Translations under genes and position numbers: made by a program
The notes under the pieces: model-generated
Seen by the model: only the letters and a program-made list of their open reading frames with translations
What the model was told of the DNA's origin: nothing
Databases searched by the model: none
Part shown: positions 42,204 through 51,213 of the stretch, piece by piece
Position numbering within the stretch: the first letter of the stretch is position 1
How the letters are laid out: each line of letters starts with the position of its first letter
DNA from: Acidaminococcus fermentans DSM 20731
GTDB lineage: Bacteria; Bacillota; Negativicutes; Acidaminococcales; Acidaminococcaceae
NCBI RefSeq assembly: GCF_000025305.1
Contig: NC_013740.1
Span: 2,170,001 to 2,234,000, forward strand
DNA: 64,000 nucleotides
Direction: 5' to 3'

Positions 42204-42859
42204 TCAAGAAACACACTCAATAGCATAAACTTCATCGAGGAATGCATCAAATAGCTCTGACGGCGTATGGTAGCCTAAAACACGACGTGGGCGCTGGTTC
42301 AGCGTATCTGCCATGTTCAGGATATCTTCATTAGAGAACCGCTCCATGGACATGCCCTTTGGGTTAAAATCCCTCAGCAAGCCATTGTGGCGTTCGTTTT
42401 GAGCCCGCTCCCATGAGCTGTACGAATGTGTAAAGTACATCTTGGTGCCGAGACTCTCGAACTGTGACAAGTTCTCAAACTCAGGACCGGTTATCGTCTT
42501 AAAAATCTGGCTGAAGCGCTTTTCCTGACTGCACTTTGCCATACACTGAGGGGCACGGCCGTGCTTGCTTTTTCGATCCGGCGTCCACACCGAAGTTCAT
42601 AGAAAACAGTCGTGTGAGCACATCCTATCGCGGCAGCGATACTGCGAAGGGAGAGCCCCTGGCGATGCAGAGCCTGAATCATGCCACGTTTCTCCAAAGA
42701 AAGATGGCGGCCGGGTGTATGTACGTCCTCACTTGTGTTAGAATGGATGTGATTCATAGTGATTGCCCCTTTATTGATGATTTCTCGCAAAACCATTTTA
42801 ACATGAAGCTTCACTATGGATTTTTATTTTTAGATTACCTGTTCAAATTCATTTTACAA
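42177..42859. mobile_element. Decayed IS30-family insertion sequence
   Basis: Terminal inverted repeats are visible: the left end (42177-42205) and the complement of the right end (42834-42859) share TTGYAARWTGAATTTGAACA. The element is 683 bp, against about 1.0-1.2 kb for intact members, because the transposase has lost its middle. No clear target duplication was found. Confidence 0.75.
42204..42757 (-). pseudogene. IS30-family transposase, frameshifted and internally deleted
   Basis: The N-terminal helix-turn-helix (RHLSLEKRGMIQALHRQGLS, then IAAAIGCAHTTVFYEL) starts at the ATG at 42757 after AAAGGGG. The frame shifts at about 42585 and continues as TPDRKSKHGRAPQ. It then jumps to the C-terminal domain, FKTITGPEFENLSQF through the stop at 42204. 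About 180 residues are missing, and the catalytic DNG before the conserved EF is lost. The product cannot be active. An intact copy elsewhere could still act on the ends. Confidence 0.85.
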
Positions 42860-42868
42860 CCGACAAAA

Positions 42869-42913
42869 AAAATGTTGTCTAGAAGTCAAAAATAACTTCT
42901 AGACAACATTTTT
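42869..42913 (-). terminator. Terminator of the ABC transporter operon
   Basis: AATGTTGTCTAGAAGT (42871-42886) pairs perfectly with ACTTCTAGACAACATT (42895-42910); on the minus strand it is followed by eight T. Confidence 0.9.
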
Positions 42914-42931
42914 ATGGATTTTTGGAATAAC

Positions 42932-44038
42932 TTATACCAGCTGTCTTCTGGCCCTTTCTTCTTCTTTGCCAGGGTCTTCTTCCGGATACCACATGACTTT
43001 CACCAGATTGACCCGGCATTCTTCTCCTTCGGCGAAGGTGATCCGATGAGGAGTCTGAACTTTTAGGAGCTGATCTCCCATACGGACCAGATACTGGGTG
43101 GAATCAGTGAGGAAAATCCGGCTTTCGATCTTTCCCCTGAAGCCTTTTGTCCGATTCAGGTCTATTTCATTGGGTCGGGTAGCAATGACCATCTCCCGGT
43201 CCACATTCTCCGGGATGGGCAAATCCAGGGTCTGTTCCGAATCCCCCCGTACATATACTTTATCGTCCTTTAAATAAACGTGTAAAAATGTGGATTGTCC
43301 CAGGAAACTATGGACAAACCGGTTGCACGGCCGATTATACAGATTCTCCGGAGTATCGATCTGGACGATATTCCCCATGTCGCAGACCATCATCCGGTCG
43401 GAAATGGCCATGGCTTCGCTCTGGTCATGGGTCACGAAAATAATGGTGAACCCGAATTTCTGCTGGAGGTTCTTGATTTCAAAACGCATGCTTTCCCGGA
43501 GTTTGGGATCCAGGTTGGACAAAGGTTCATCCAGCAGCATGACCTTGGGATTGGTAACGATGGCCCGGGCCAGGGCAATCCGCTGCTGCTGTCCTCCGGA
43601 AAGATCACTGGGATAGACTTCTTCCATCCCATCCAGACTAGTGTGATGCAGGGCCTCTTTCACCCGCTGCACGATCTCCGCCTTGGGCAGTTTTCGGATC
43701 TGCAGGGGAAAAGCCACATTTTCAAAGATATTCATATGTGGCCAGACAGCGAAGGCCTGGAACACCATTCCCAAGCCCCGTTCCTCGGGAGGCACATAGA
43801 TATTTTTATCTTTTACCGAAACAGGACGGCCGCACAGTTCGATTTCACCTTCCGACAGGTCTTCAAATCCGGCAATCATCCGCAGCGTGGTGCTTTTACC
43901 GCAGCCTGAAGGCCCCAGGAAGGAAAAGCACTCCCCTTCCCGGACCGTCAGATTGAAATCATTGACAGCGGTTATTGTGCCCAGTTTTTTGGTGGTAAAA
44001 CGTTTGGTCACGTGCCGCAGCACAATCTGGTCAGTCAC
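42932..44038 (-). CDS. ABC transporter ATP-binding protein (second ATPase of the iron-type importer)
   Basis: A 368-residue ATPase of the FbpC/PotA type. GPSGCGKST (Walker A), SGGQQQR (signature), LLDEPLSNLD (Walker B) and the switch THDQSEAM are all intact. The C-terminal TOBE-like region (about 240-350) is typical of this group. It is the last gene of a four-gene operon and differs from the other ATPase at 45753, so the importer may use a heterodimer. It starts three bases after the permease stop. Confidence 0.88.
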   Translation of the reverse strand: MTDQIVLRHVTKRFTTKKLGTITAVNDFNLTVREGECFSFLGPSGCGKSTTLRMIAGFEDLSEGEIELCGRPVSVKDKNIYVPPEERGLGMVFQAFAVWPHMNIFENVAFPLQIRKLPKAEIVQRVKEALHHTSLDGMEEVYPSDLSGGQQQRIALARAIVTNPKVMLLDEPLSNLDPKLRESMRFEIKNLQQKFGFTIIFVTHDQSEAMAISDRMMVCDMGNIVQIDTPENLYNRPCNRFVHSFLGQSTFLHVYLKDDKVYVRGDSEQTLDLPIPENVDREMVIATRPNEIDLNRTKGFRGKIESRIFLTDSTQYLVRMGDQLLKVQTPHRITFAEGEECRVNLVKVMWYPEEDPGKEEERARRQLV

Positions 44039-44041
44039 GTT

Positions 44042-45769
44042 TTACACCCCCTTCTTATCTTTGGTAATCTGCGTAACGATGAAATTGCAGATAATGATGA
44101 TGCAGATGGCTACAGCAGCCAATGCCGATGCCTGAGGAATCTGCCCGCTATCCCGCAGGGCGAAGATCTGTACCCCCAGGGTCCGGGTATAGGGCCCATA
44201 CAGTAAGATGGAAGTGGTCAGTTCCCGCATGGAAGGCAGGAAAATCAGGAAGAACCCGGCCACCATAGCCGGACGGATCAACGGCAGGGTAATGTCTTTC
44301 AAAGATTCCGTATGAGAGGCCCCGCAGGCACGGGCCGCTTCTTCCAGAGATGGATGGACCTGCTGCAGGGAAGCAGAGGCACTCTTCATAGAAAAACTCA
44401 GATACCGGGCCATATATGCCACCAAAATGATCCAAATGGTGTTATACAGGCTGATGCCCAACTGCCCGGACCAGGAGAGGATGACCCCAATGGCCAGCAC
44501 GGTCCCGGGGATGGAATAGGGCAGTACGGACAGCATTTCCAGGATTTCCTTTCCTTTGGGTTTGATCTTGATGACCACATAAGCAATCATCACACCCAGG
44601 AACATACAGAGAATCCCGGCACTGATGGACAGGAACAGGGAGTTCTGGATGGCATCCATGGTCTGCTTGCTGGTAATGATATTGTGGAAATTATCCAGGG
44701 TGAAATTCGCTGGAATCAGCGGCAGTCCATAAGCTTTTACCAAGCCTTCCAGGAAAATCATGATAAGAGGAACCAGCACGATGAGTACCAATGTCAGCAC
44801 AGCCAACAGCAGAAGAGGATATTTTGCTCCCCGGAGCTTGATCAGAGTGGGCCGCATGCTCTTACCCTTGATGATATCGTAAGACCCGCTGGAAAGGACC
44901 ACTTTCTGCAGGATCAGAGCCATAGTGACCACAAAGACCAGAAGGATGGAAAGGGCCGCCCCCTGCCGAATCCCCTCAAAACTGCCTCCTGCCCGATCAA
45001 TATAAGCATAGATTACTGTAGGCAGGGTGTAAATCTGTTTGGAAAATCCCAGAATAGCTGGCACCCCAAAATGGGCGAGAGAAGAAATCAGGATCAGCAG
45101 GGCACCTGCGGAAATAGCCGGAGTCACCAGAGGGATGGTAATCTTCCGGATGACCGTTCCTTGGCTGGCTCCGGCGATCCGAGCACTTTCTTCCAGAGTA
45201 GGGTCCATCCGTTCCAGAGCACTGACCACCTGCATGAACACAAAGGGGAAATAATACGATACCTCAACGAAAATGATGCCACCCAGCGAATTGATGTTAA
45301 ATGGCGGCGTTGTCAGATGGAAGGTATTCATCAGCCAGGTGTTCACATAGCCGCCTCGTCCTGAAAGGAGCATATCCCAGGCCATGGCCCCAAAAAAAGG
45401 TGGGAACATATAGGGAATCATAAACAGGGCCCGCATCAGGTTCTTGCAGGGGATATCGCTGCGTCCCAGCAGCCAGGCATAGAAGAGTCCGATGATCGTT
45501 CCCACCACTGTCACACTGAGACCGATGATGACCGTATGGGTCATGGCACTGATATTGTCCTGGCTGAAAACAACAGTCTTGAACATCTCGATATCCAGAC
45601 GGCCTTCGTAAAAGAAGGCATTGTAGACAATCATGAAAATAGGGATAAAGACGATGACAAACAGCAGCACAAAGCTGACCAGAGTCATGGCCTTGTCCAA
45701 GCTGAAAGTTTTTCCATCCAGGGCCGCCAGATCAGACGTGCCCTGACGAGTTCTACGCAGATTCATCAT
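44042..45769 (-). CDS. ABC transporter permease with two fused transmembrane domains
   Basis: A 575-residue FbpB-type permease made of two homologous six-helix halves. Each carries a coupling (EAA) loop: EESARIAGASQGTVIRKITI in the first half and EEAARACGASHTESLKDITL in the second. It forms the pore of the importer without a separate partner. The ATG at 45769 (or 45766) follows AAGGAGG, and the gene overlaps the upstream ATPase gene by 17 bases. The substrate is set by the lipoprotein at 46902. Confidence 0.88.
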   Translation of the reverse strand: MMNLRRTRQGTSDLAALDGKTFSLDKAMTLVSFVLLFVIVFIPIFMIVYNAFFYEGRLDIEMFKTVVFSQDNISAMTHTVIIGLSVTVVGTIIGLFYAWLLGRSDIPCKNLMRALFMIPYMFPPFFGAMAWDMLLSGRGGYVNTWLMNTFHLTTPPFNINSLGGIIFVEVSYYFPFVFMQVVSALERMDPTLEESARIAGASQGTVIRKITIPLVTPAISAGALLILISSLAHFGVPAILGFSKQIYTLPTVIYAYIDRAGGSFEGIRQGAALSILLVFVVTMALILQKVVLSSGSYDIIKGKSMRPTLIKLRGAKYPLLLLAVLTLVLIVLVPLIMIFLEGLVKAYGLPLIPANFTLDNFHNIITSKQTMDAIQNSLFLSISAGILCMFLGVMIAYVVIKIKPKGKEILEMLSVLPYSIPGTVLAIGVILSWSGQLGISLYNTIWIILVAYMARYLSFSMKSASASLQQVHPSLEEAARACGASHTESLKDITLPLIRPAMVAGFFLIFLPSMRELTTSILLYGPYTRTLGVQIFALRDSGQIPQASALAAVAICIIIICNFIVTQITKDKKGV

Positions 45770-46847
45770 GATCCTCCTTTCTGGCTTCATAATACCGGGG
45801 TTGAAGGAAACGCAGGCCCACTTCCTGGCCTTCCTCTGCCTTATTGTTCTGCATCACATCCAGTGCATTGACCTGCATCCGGATTTCCCGATTTCCCAGC
45901 TGGATGAAATATACGTACTCACTGCCCAGGAACACGCTTCGGGTAACTTTTCCACGGACAGGGGAACTGTCATCAAAAATCATATCATTGAGACGCACTC
46001 CCATTTCCATGGGTCTTCCACTTGCAAAGATTTCCTGGGGGCATTCATCATAGAGGAACTTTTCTCCGGCTACCAGATAGGTATGTCCATTTTCCCGTAC
46101 CAGGGGGAAGAAGTTCGAGACTCCGATAAATTCAAAGACAAACCGATTAGCCGGTCTCAAGATGATGTCCTCATCCTCGCCGATCTGGCACAGATTCCCA
46201 TCCCGGTCCATAATGGCCATCCGGTCGCAAAGCTGAAGAGCCGCTTCCTGGTCATGGGTAATATAGAGGATGGTGGTCCCGATATCGTGCTGAATCAGAC
46301 GGATTTCCGTCAGCATTTCTTCCCGCAGCTTGGCATCCAGGTTGGTAATGGGTTCATCCATGACGATGACTTCATCACTGCTCACCAGGGCACGGGCAAT
46401 GGCCACCCGCTGCTGCTGCCCACCGGAAAGCTGGCTGGGCAAATGTTCCTCATACCCCAGCATCCGCACCTGCTCCAGGGCATGGTGGGCTCTTTCTTTC
46501 ATTTCTTGCTTGGGTATTCTCATTTTCTTCATGGGATACAGTACGTTTTCCAGCACGGTCATATGGGGCCACACCGCATAATCCTGGAACACCACCCCGA
46601 TATGACGGTGTTCCGGAGAGACGTCGATGCCTTTTTCCGCATCGAACAGGCAGCGGTCTCCTACATAAATGGATCCTGTCTCCGGTTTGATGAATCCCAA
46701 CAGACAGCGGACCAAAGTTGTCTTCCCGCAGCCAGAAGGGCCGACCAGACACATGATCTGGCTTTCTTCCACTGTTAGAGAAAGATCCTTGAAAATACAT
46801 TTTTTCCCATAGTGGAAGGTAATATGATTGAACCGAACATCGGCCAT
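45753..46847 (-). CDS. ABC transporter ATP-binding protein (first ATPase)
   Basis: A 364-residue ATPase with GPSGCGKTT (Walker A), SGGQQQR (signature), VMDEPITNLD (Walker B), THDQEAAL (switch) and a C-terminal TOBE-like region. It is only distantly related to the ATPase at 42932. It lies between the binding-protein gene and the permease gene, overlapping the latter. One of the two ATPases may be a duplicate, or they may form an asymmetric pair. Confidence 0.88.
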   Translation of the reverse strand: MADVRFNHITFHYGKKCIFKDLSLTVEESQIMCLVGPSGCGKTTLVRCLLGFIKPETGSIYVGDRCLFDAEKGIDVSPEHRHIGVVFQDYAVWPHMTVLENVLYPMKKMRIPKQEMKERAHHALEQVRMLGYEEHLPSQLSGGQQQRVAIARALVSSDEVIVMDEPITNLDAKLREEMLTEIRLIQHDIGTTILYITHDQEAALQLCDRMAIMDRDGNLCQIGEDEDIILRPANRFVFEFIGVSNFFPLVRENGHTYLVAGEKFLYDECPQEIFASGRPMEMGVRLNDMIFDDSSPVRGKVTRSVFLGSEYVYFIQLGNREIRMQVNALDVMQNNKAEEGQEVGLRFLQPRYYEARKEDHDESA

Positions 46848-46865
46848 ACTTTCACCTCCTGAAAA

Positions 46866-46896
46866 AACGGACGGCAGCCTGTCCTGCCGTCCGTTC
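46866..46896 (-). terminator. Intercistronic hairpin after the binding-protein gene
   Basis: AACGGACGGCAG (46866-46877) pairs with CTGCCGTCCGTT (46884-46895) and is followed by six T on the minus strand. It would attenuate transcription into the ATPase and permease genes, leaving more binding protein than membrane parts. Confidence 0.7.
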
Positions 46897-46901
46897 CGAC
46901 G

Positions 46902-47939
46902 TTATTTTTTCTTGAAGATGGCATCGAATTGATCCAGCACGTTCTTGGCATTGGCTGCCAGTTTCTCCAGGTCCACCTTCATGGCATTCTTGGCGATTTC
47001 CTCAATGGTCACACCCTTCTGTTTCACATCTTTGCGGACAGAAAGCATATTGTTTTGTACCAGGACTTCCTGTCCTTCTTTGGAAAGGATGAAGTCATAA
47101 AGTTTCTTGGCATTGGCTTCGTTTTTGGCTCCCTTTACCAGAGCGATGGGACTGTAAATGGAGATGATGTCCTGTTTCGGATAGACAAATTCGATGGTGG
47201 ACCCTTTGCTCTTCAGGTTTTCCGTGACATAATCCAGGCACATCCCTACTTTATAGGCACCGGCTGCAATCTGGTTGTGGGTTGCAGTAGTCCCGGACTG
47301 GAGTTCCGTGCCGTTTTCCTTCAGTTTTTCAAAATAGGCCTTTCCGTACTTGGAATTGGAAATCAGGGCCCCTACGGCGTATTTGGTGGTTCCCGCCGTA
47401 CCGGGATCCGTCATGACAATCTGGCCTTTCCATTTGGGATCCAAAAGATCATCCCAGGTCTTGGGCGCTTCTTCTTTGGAAACCTTCTGAGGATTGTAGG
47501 CAATCCCCATATTCATCATCCGGGCACCGGTATAATAGCCTTCCTTATCAATAAATACCGGATCGATGGCCTTGGCTTCCGGAGAACTGTATTTCTGAAG
47601 GATGCCCATTTTCTTAAAACCGATGTAGTCGGCCGGATCCCCTACCCAGATTACATCTGCCGCTACCTGGCCGGATTTCGCTTCCGTGGCGATTTTCGTA
47701 ATAACTTTCCCGGTTCCGGCGAAGTAGTAATCCAGTTTGATGTCCGGGTATTTCTTTTCAAACGCTTTCTTCACAGCATTCAACTGGTCTTCCTGCATAG
47801 AGGAATACAGCATCACCGTATTCCCTGCGGATTTCTTGTCCTGTTTGGAACCGGGAATCGCCCCGCCCCCACCGCAGGCACTGATTCCTGCTGCCAGCAC
47901 GCACAGCATCCCTACAGACAGCCACTTCTTCAGATTCAT
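46902..47939 (-). CDS. ABC transporter substrate-binding lipoprotein (iron/FbpA-type)
   Basis: A 345-residue exported lipoprotein; the signal ends AAGISAC with the lipid-bearing cysteine at C22. The mature part is a class-II periplasmic binding protein like FbpA, with VMLYSSMQEDQLNAVKKAFE, AADVIWVGDPADY and WKGQIVMTDPGT. Relatives bind ferric iron, but also phosphonates, thiamine or sulfonates. The tyrosine pair typical of ferric-binding proteins is not clearly seen, so the cargo may be organic. It is the first gene of the four-gene importer operon. Confidence 0.8.
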   Translation of the reverse strand: MNLKKWLSVGMLCVLAAGISACGGGGAIPGSKQDKKSAGNTVMLYSSMQEDQLNAVKKAFEKKYPDIKLDYYFAGTGKVITKIATEAKSGQVAADVIWVGDPADYIGFKKMGILQKYSSPEAKAIDPVFIDKEGYYTGARMMNMGIAYNPQKVSKEEAPKTWDDLLDPKWKGQIVMTDPGTAGTTKYAVGALISNSKYGKAYFEKLKENGTELQSGTTATHNQIAAGAYKVGMCLDYVTENLKSKGSTIEFVYPKQDIISIYSPIALVKGAKNEANAKKLYDFILSKEGQEVLVQNNMLSVRKDVKQKGVTIEEIAKNAMKVDLEKLAANAKNVLDQFDAIFKKK

Positions 47940-48148
47940 GGTAATTCAGCCTCCCTTATTGGAATCTCTTTGCCGGGCAAAGTACTTTATGTGCTAATTT
48001 TACCATATTTTTACTGAATATTTACATGTTTTTTACAATTCAAATAAAATCATCCAATAGTGTATAGTATTTAACAACCACAAAACTACATTTCTCACTT
48101 CTCAAAAAGCCACCCTCCAACAGTCCTTTTGCATAATAACTTAAGCAT
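47940..48148. other. AT-rich leader region of the ABC operon
   Basis: About 210 bases without a gene. It should hold the minus-strand promoter; several TAAAAT and TATACT-like boxes occur but none is decisive. AACTACATT at 48084-48092 matches a half-site of the IclR-region repeat at 51084. Confidence 0.4.
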
Positions 48149-48208
48149 AAAAAAGGCTGTGCATGAATCCCGGAGATTCTCTGTCCGTATCCTTGCACAG
48201 CCTTTTTT
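48149..48208 (-). terminator. Terminator of the NRAMP-like/ureohydrolase operon
   Basis: AAAAAAGGCTGTGCA (48149-48163) pairs with TGCACAGCCTTTTTT (48194-48208), a 15-bp stem with a 30-base loop and T-tract in both directions. Confidence 0.8.
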
Positions 48209-48214
48209 ATTCCT

Positions 48215-48688
48215 TTACTTTTTCTTCATCCGGAAGCAGAAGGTGCAGTGATGATCTTTGTACATGATATGGTCATGTACACATTCCAGGTCTTCATTGT
48301 ACCCTTTGCAGATGGCGGGGTCGATATTTTCGCAGTAAATGCGGCCGTATTTTTCTTCCCCCGCATCCATCCAGGTCTTGGCGAATACACAGCGGTCAAA
48401 ATCCTGGTTGATTTCGTCTTTGCCATATTCTGTGTCATACCCGAACAGTTCACTGCGTTCCATGTCATAGTTGGGCAGATAGGCATCCAGATCATTTTTC
48501 TGGCCCCGTTGAGCAGCCCGGCGGGCAATATCTTTACCCCGGGCTATTCCCCAGTCGATAACGCTTTGTTTCAGGATTTCCAGGCCTTTTTCCCCAAATT
48601 CTTTTTCCAGATTCTTTGCCAGGATGGAAAAAAAACGGGCAAACAGAACGAACATGGAAACCGGTTCATCCATTTTTTGCGGTTTCAA
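48215..48688 (-). CDS. L-2-amino-thiazoline-4-carboxylate hydrolase-family protein
   Basis: A 157-residue helical protein that I assign to the ATC hydrolase (AtcB-like) family. Its C-terminal third is cysteine- and histidine-rich: RCVFAKTW, then YCENIDPAICKGYNEDLECV and HCTFCF. Characterised relatives open the ring of aminothiazoline carboxylate to N-carbamoylcysteine. Many family members are of unknown activity. It is the last gene of the operon with the ureohydrolase and the NRAMP-like carrier. A carbamoylase-type amidase, the partner enzyme class in that pathway, is encoded just across the IclR gene. Confidence 0.65.
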   Translation of the reverse strand: MKPQKMDEPVSMFVLFARFFSILAKNLEKEFGEKGLEILKQSVIDWGIARGKDIARRAAQRGQKNDLDAYLPNYDMERSELFGYDTEYGKDEINQDFDRCVFAKTWMDAGEEKYGRIYCENIDPAICKGYNEDLECVHDHIMYKDHHCTFCFRMKKK

Positions 48689-48762
48689 GTTTTACACTCC
48701 CCTTTTTTATGTCCCAGGGTCTGCTGCAGATACAGCAGGACCCTCAACCAGAACAATCGTAT

Positions 48763-49746
48763 TTATTTGCTTTCTTTGATATGCTGAGCCAGGCCGTTCA
48801 GATAGTACAGGAATGCCCAGTTAACCACATGGGCCGCCGTCTGCAGGGTGAACACTTCCGGATAGGTTTCCACAAAGTCAATGCCTTTCGCCCCTGCCAG
48901 TCCTGCTTCATGGAGCATCATCAGCAGTTCATAAGAAGTCAGACCACCCATGTCCTGGGGTGCCTGAGGCATGTTGGCTGCATCCAGACTGTCTGCACAT
49001 ACGGTAATGTAGATATATTCCGTATCCTTGCTGACTACTTCCAGGGCTTTGGAAATGGAAGCCTTCCAGCCATCTTCATGGACATCGATGGCCCGGATGA
49101 CCGTTGCGCCATATTTTACGGCATTGTTGTATTCTTCCCGATGGTTTCTGGGTCCACGGATCCCGATATGAGCGATCTTGGTGGGATCCATGTTGGGATC
49201 ATTGTAGACCCGATAGAAAGGAGAACACCGGGACAATTCATCATCACCGAAATGGGAGTAGTTGTCCAGATGGGCGTCAAAGTGGAGAACGCCTACTTTC
49301 TTCGGATACCGTTTGGCGATTTCACTGATGATGGGATAGGCAATGCCATGGTCCCCGCCAATGGTAATGGGGATAATTTTGGCATCAGCCAGTTTGCCAA
49401 TCCGCTCCCGGATGGATTTGAAGGTAAAGTCATAGTTGCCATTCTGGGTGGCAATATCCCCGGAATCAGCCACATTGAGGTAATCAAAGCAATCCAGGTT
49501 GTAGTCAGGCAGGAAGCCGGTATACCGGATGGACGCAGAGCGGACTGCTTTGGGGCCTTCCGTAGTGGAAGAATACCCGCCGATGGTACAGCCTCCTTCC
49601 CAGGGTACCCCAACCACTGCGGCATCGATTTTTTTCAGATCGTCATCATTTTCAATGACGGACAGGTTCAACCAGGAAGGTACTCCGCTGTAAATCATAT
49701 TGGGCAGGAAATTGGGATCATAAATCGTAGGTTTACTTTCTCTCAT
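48763..49746 (-). CDS. Ureohydrolase (agmatinase/arginase) family protein with altered metal site
   Basis: A 327-residue ureohydrolase. GGDHG (H133) and DAHLD (157-161) supply four of the usual six ligands of the binuclear manganese site. The third motif, normally SxDxDxxDP, reads TVCADSLDA: C250 stands where the first bridging aspartate should be, D252 is kept, and the proline is A256. The enzyme may use another metal or have changed function. The family hydrolyses guanidino groups of agmatine, guanidinobutyrate and similar. It sits between the NRAMP-like carrier and the ATC-hydrolase-like gene in one operon. Confidence 0.75.
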   Translation of the reverse strand: MRESKPTIYDPNFLPNMIYSGVPSWLNLSVIENDDDLKKIDAAVVGVPWEGGCTIGGYSSTTEGPKAVRSASIRYTGFLPDYNLDCFDYLNVADSGDIATQNGNYDFTFKSIRERIGKLADAKIIPITIGGDHGIAYPIISEIAKRYPKKVGVLHFDAHLDNYSHFGDDELSRCSPFYRVYNDPNMDPTKIAHIGIRGPRNHREEYNNAVKYGATVIRAIDVHEDGWKASISKALEVVSKDTEYIYITVCADSLDAANMPQAPQDMGGLTSYELLMMLHEAGLAGAKGIDFVETYPEVFTLQTAAHVVNWAFLYYLNGLAQHIKESK

Positions 49747-49791
49747 TTCAAAACATCTCCTTATAAATCTACCAAAGAGGCCAATGCCTTT

Positions 49792-51021
49792 TTAGAACAA
49801 ACTGATGATGCTGCTGACTCCCAAGATCAGGGAGATGATAAAGATGGCAGTTCCCAGAACGTTTTCCAGCGTACTGTTGGCAAATTCTCCCATAATTCTC
49901 CGGCTGGCGGTCAGATAAATGGTCACACCCACCACAACGGGCAATACCACACCATTGACCATCTGGGCAGCCATAATCAGGGCAATGGGGTTAAATCCCA
50001 TCCCGGCAACGATGATGCCGGTAATAAGAACCAGGAAGTTGGTCACGGTGTACCGTTTGTCACTGCGGTTGGTTTTCCAGCCAAACAGACCGGCCAGCAC
50101 ATAGGAAACACCCATGGGCGTGCAAACAGCGCTGGACACCCCGGCGGCCACCAGGCCGATGGCCATGAAGGGTTTGGCAAAAGTCCCCAAAGTCGGTTCC
50201 AACTGGATGGACATGTCCATGGCATTCCGGACCGGCATTCCCAGCATGACCGTTGCCGCCGTAACCATGATGGCTCCGGTTACGATGCCCCCGATGATCA
50301 TGGGGATATTGGTCCCGAACCGGCAGAGAGGCAGGTCATCAGTAGAATGCCAGGTTCTCTTGGCGGAGGCCGCATGGAGGAACATGTTGTAAGGCACTAC
50401 CGTGGTCCCGATCAGGGACAGACAGGTCATCAGTCCGCCCTTGGGAATGTTGGGGACACAGCCAGCCAGCAGTTTTCCCAGGTCCGGCTTCACCACGAAC
50501 ATGGTGACCAGGAATACCACAGCCATGATGATGACGCAGGCTCCCAACAATTTTTCCAGGTATTTCAGGGCATCTCCGGCGAAGCTCAGGAGCAGGAGGA
50601 TGCAAAAGCCCCAAACCGGAGCAATGATCCGGGTGGAAATCCCGGTCAGGGCGCTGATTCCAATGGCCGTCCCTGTCAGGTCCCCGCTCATGTAAGCGAA
50701 CCCGCCAATAGTGATGGCCACGGCCACCAGACCGCACAGCAGATTCCGCAGTACAGGACGGTTTTCAAAATCCTTGACCAGGTTCTGAGCCAGCCCCATC
50801 TGGGTCACAATACCCAGGCGGGCTGCCATGCCCTGCATGACAATTACTGCAATAACTGAAAAGATGATGCACCAGAACAGCTGGAACCCATAATCAGCCC
50901 CGGCTTTCGTGGAACTGGTAACCGTCCCCGGTCCGATAAAGGAGCCGACGATCAGGAAGCCAGGCCCCAATGCCCCCAATTTTTCCTTTAGGGTAAACTG
51001 CTTTTCTTTTTTGTCCGCCAT
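49792..51021 (-). CDS. NRAMP-related transporter lacking the canonical metal-binding motifs
   Basis: A 409-residue LeuT-fold protein with about 11 helices, clearly NRAMP-like (LGPGFLIVGSFIGPGTVTSS near the start). In metal-carrying NRAMPs the first helix has DPGN and the sixth MPH. Here they are GPGT (30-33) and VPYN (209-212), so three of the key metal-binding residues are gone. It is therefore unlikely to carry Mn or Fe. Its operon with a ureohydrolase and an ATC-hydrolase-like gene suggests an organic, perhaps guanidino or ureido, substrate; magnesium is an alternative seen in some NRAMP relatives. Confidence 0.75.
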   Translation of the reverse strand: MADKKEKQFTLKEKLGALGPGFLIVGSFIGPGTVTSSTKAGADYGFQLFWCIIFSVIAVIVMQGMAARLGIVTQMGLAQNLVKDFENRPVLRNLLCGLVAVAITIGGFAYMSGDLTGTAIGISALTGISTRIIAPVWGFCILLLLSFAGDALKYLEKLLGACVIIMAVVFLVTMFVVKPDLGKLLAGCVPNIPKGGLMTCLSLIGTTVVPYNMFLHAASAKRTWHSTDDLPLCRFGTNIPMIIGGIVTGAIMVTAATVMLGMPVRNAMDMSIQLEPTLGTFAKPFMAIGLVAAGVSSAVCTPMGVSYVLAGLFGWKTNRSDKRYTVTNFLVLITGIIVAGMGFNPIALIMAAQMVNGVVLPVVVGVTIYLTASRRIMGEFANSTLENVLGTAIFIISLILGVSSIISLF

Positions 51022-51083
51022 ACTTCTCTCCCCCTCATTGGTAAAATCCTACGCCGCATTACCCTAGTTACTCGCTCTTGTTT

Positions 51084-51118
51084 AACTACATTGTCGTTTT
51101 TTATTTCGCATTGTAGTT
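51084..51118. promoter_or_regulatory. IclR-type operator candidate
   Basis: AACTACA (51084-51090) and TGTAGTT (51112-51118) are inverted arms 21 bases apart, in the AT-rich region between the divergent NRAMP-like gene and IclR gene. Confidence 0.55.
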
Positions 51119-51213
51119 TTGTGTATTTTTATACCACCATTATTTCTGTTTGTCAATCAAAATCTTTTGTGCTACTCTAATAAAGAAAAAATCGCTGCCA
51201 AGGGAGGTCGTTT

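Noticed and set aside
48084-48092. AACTACATT before the ABC binding-protein gene as an IclR site
   Set aside because: Only a half-site; the matching inverted arm is missing, so shared IclR control with 51084-51118 is not claimed.
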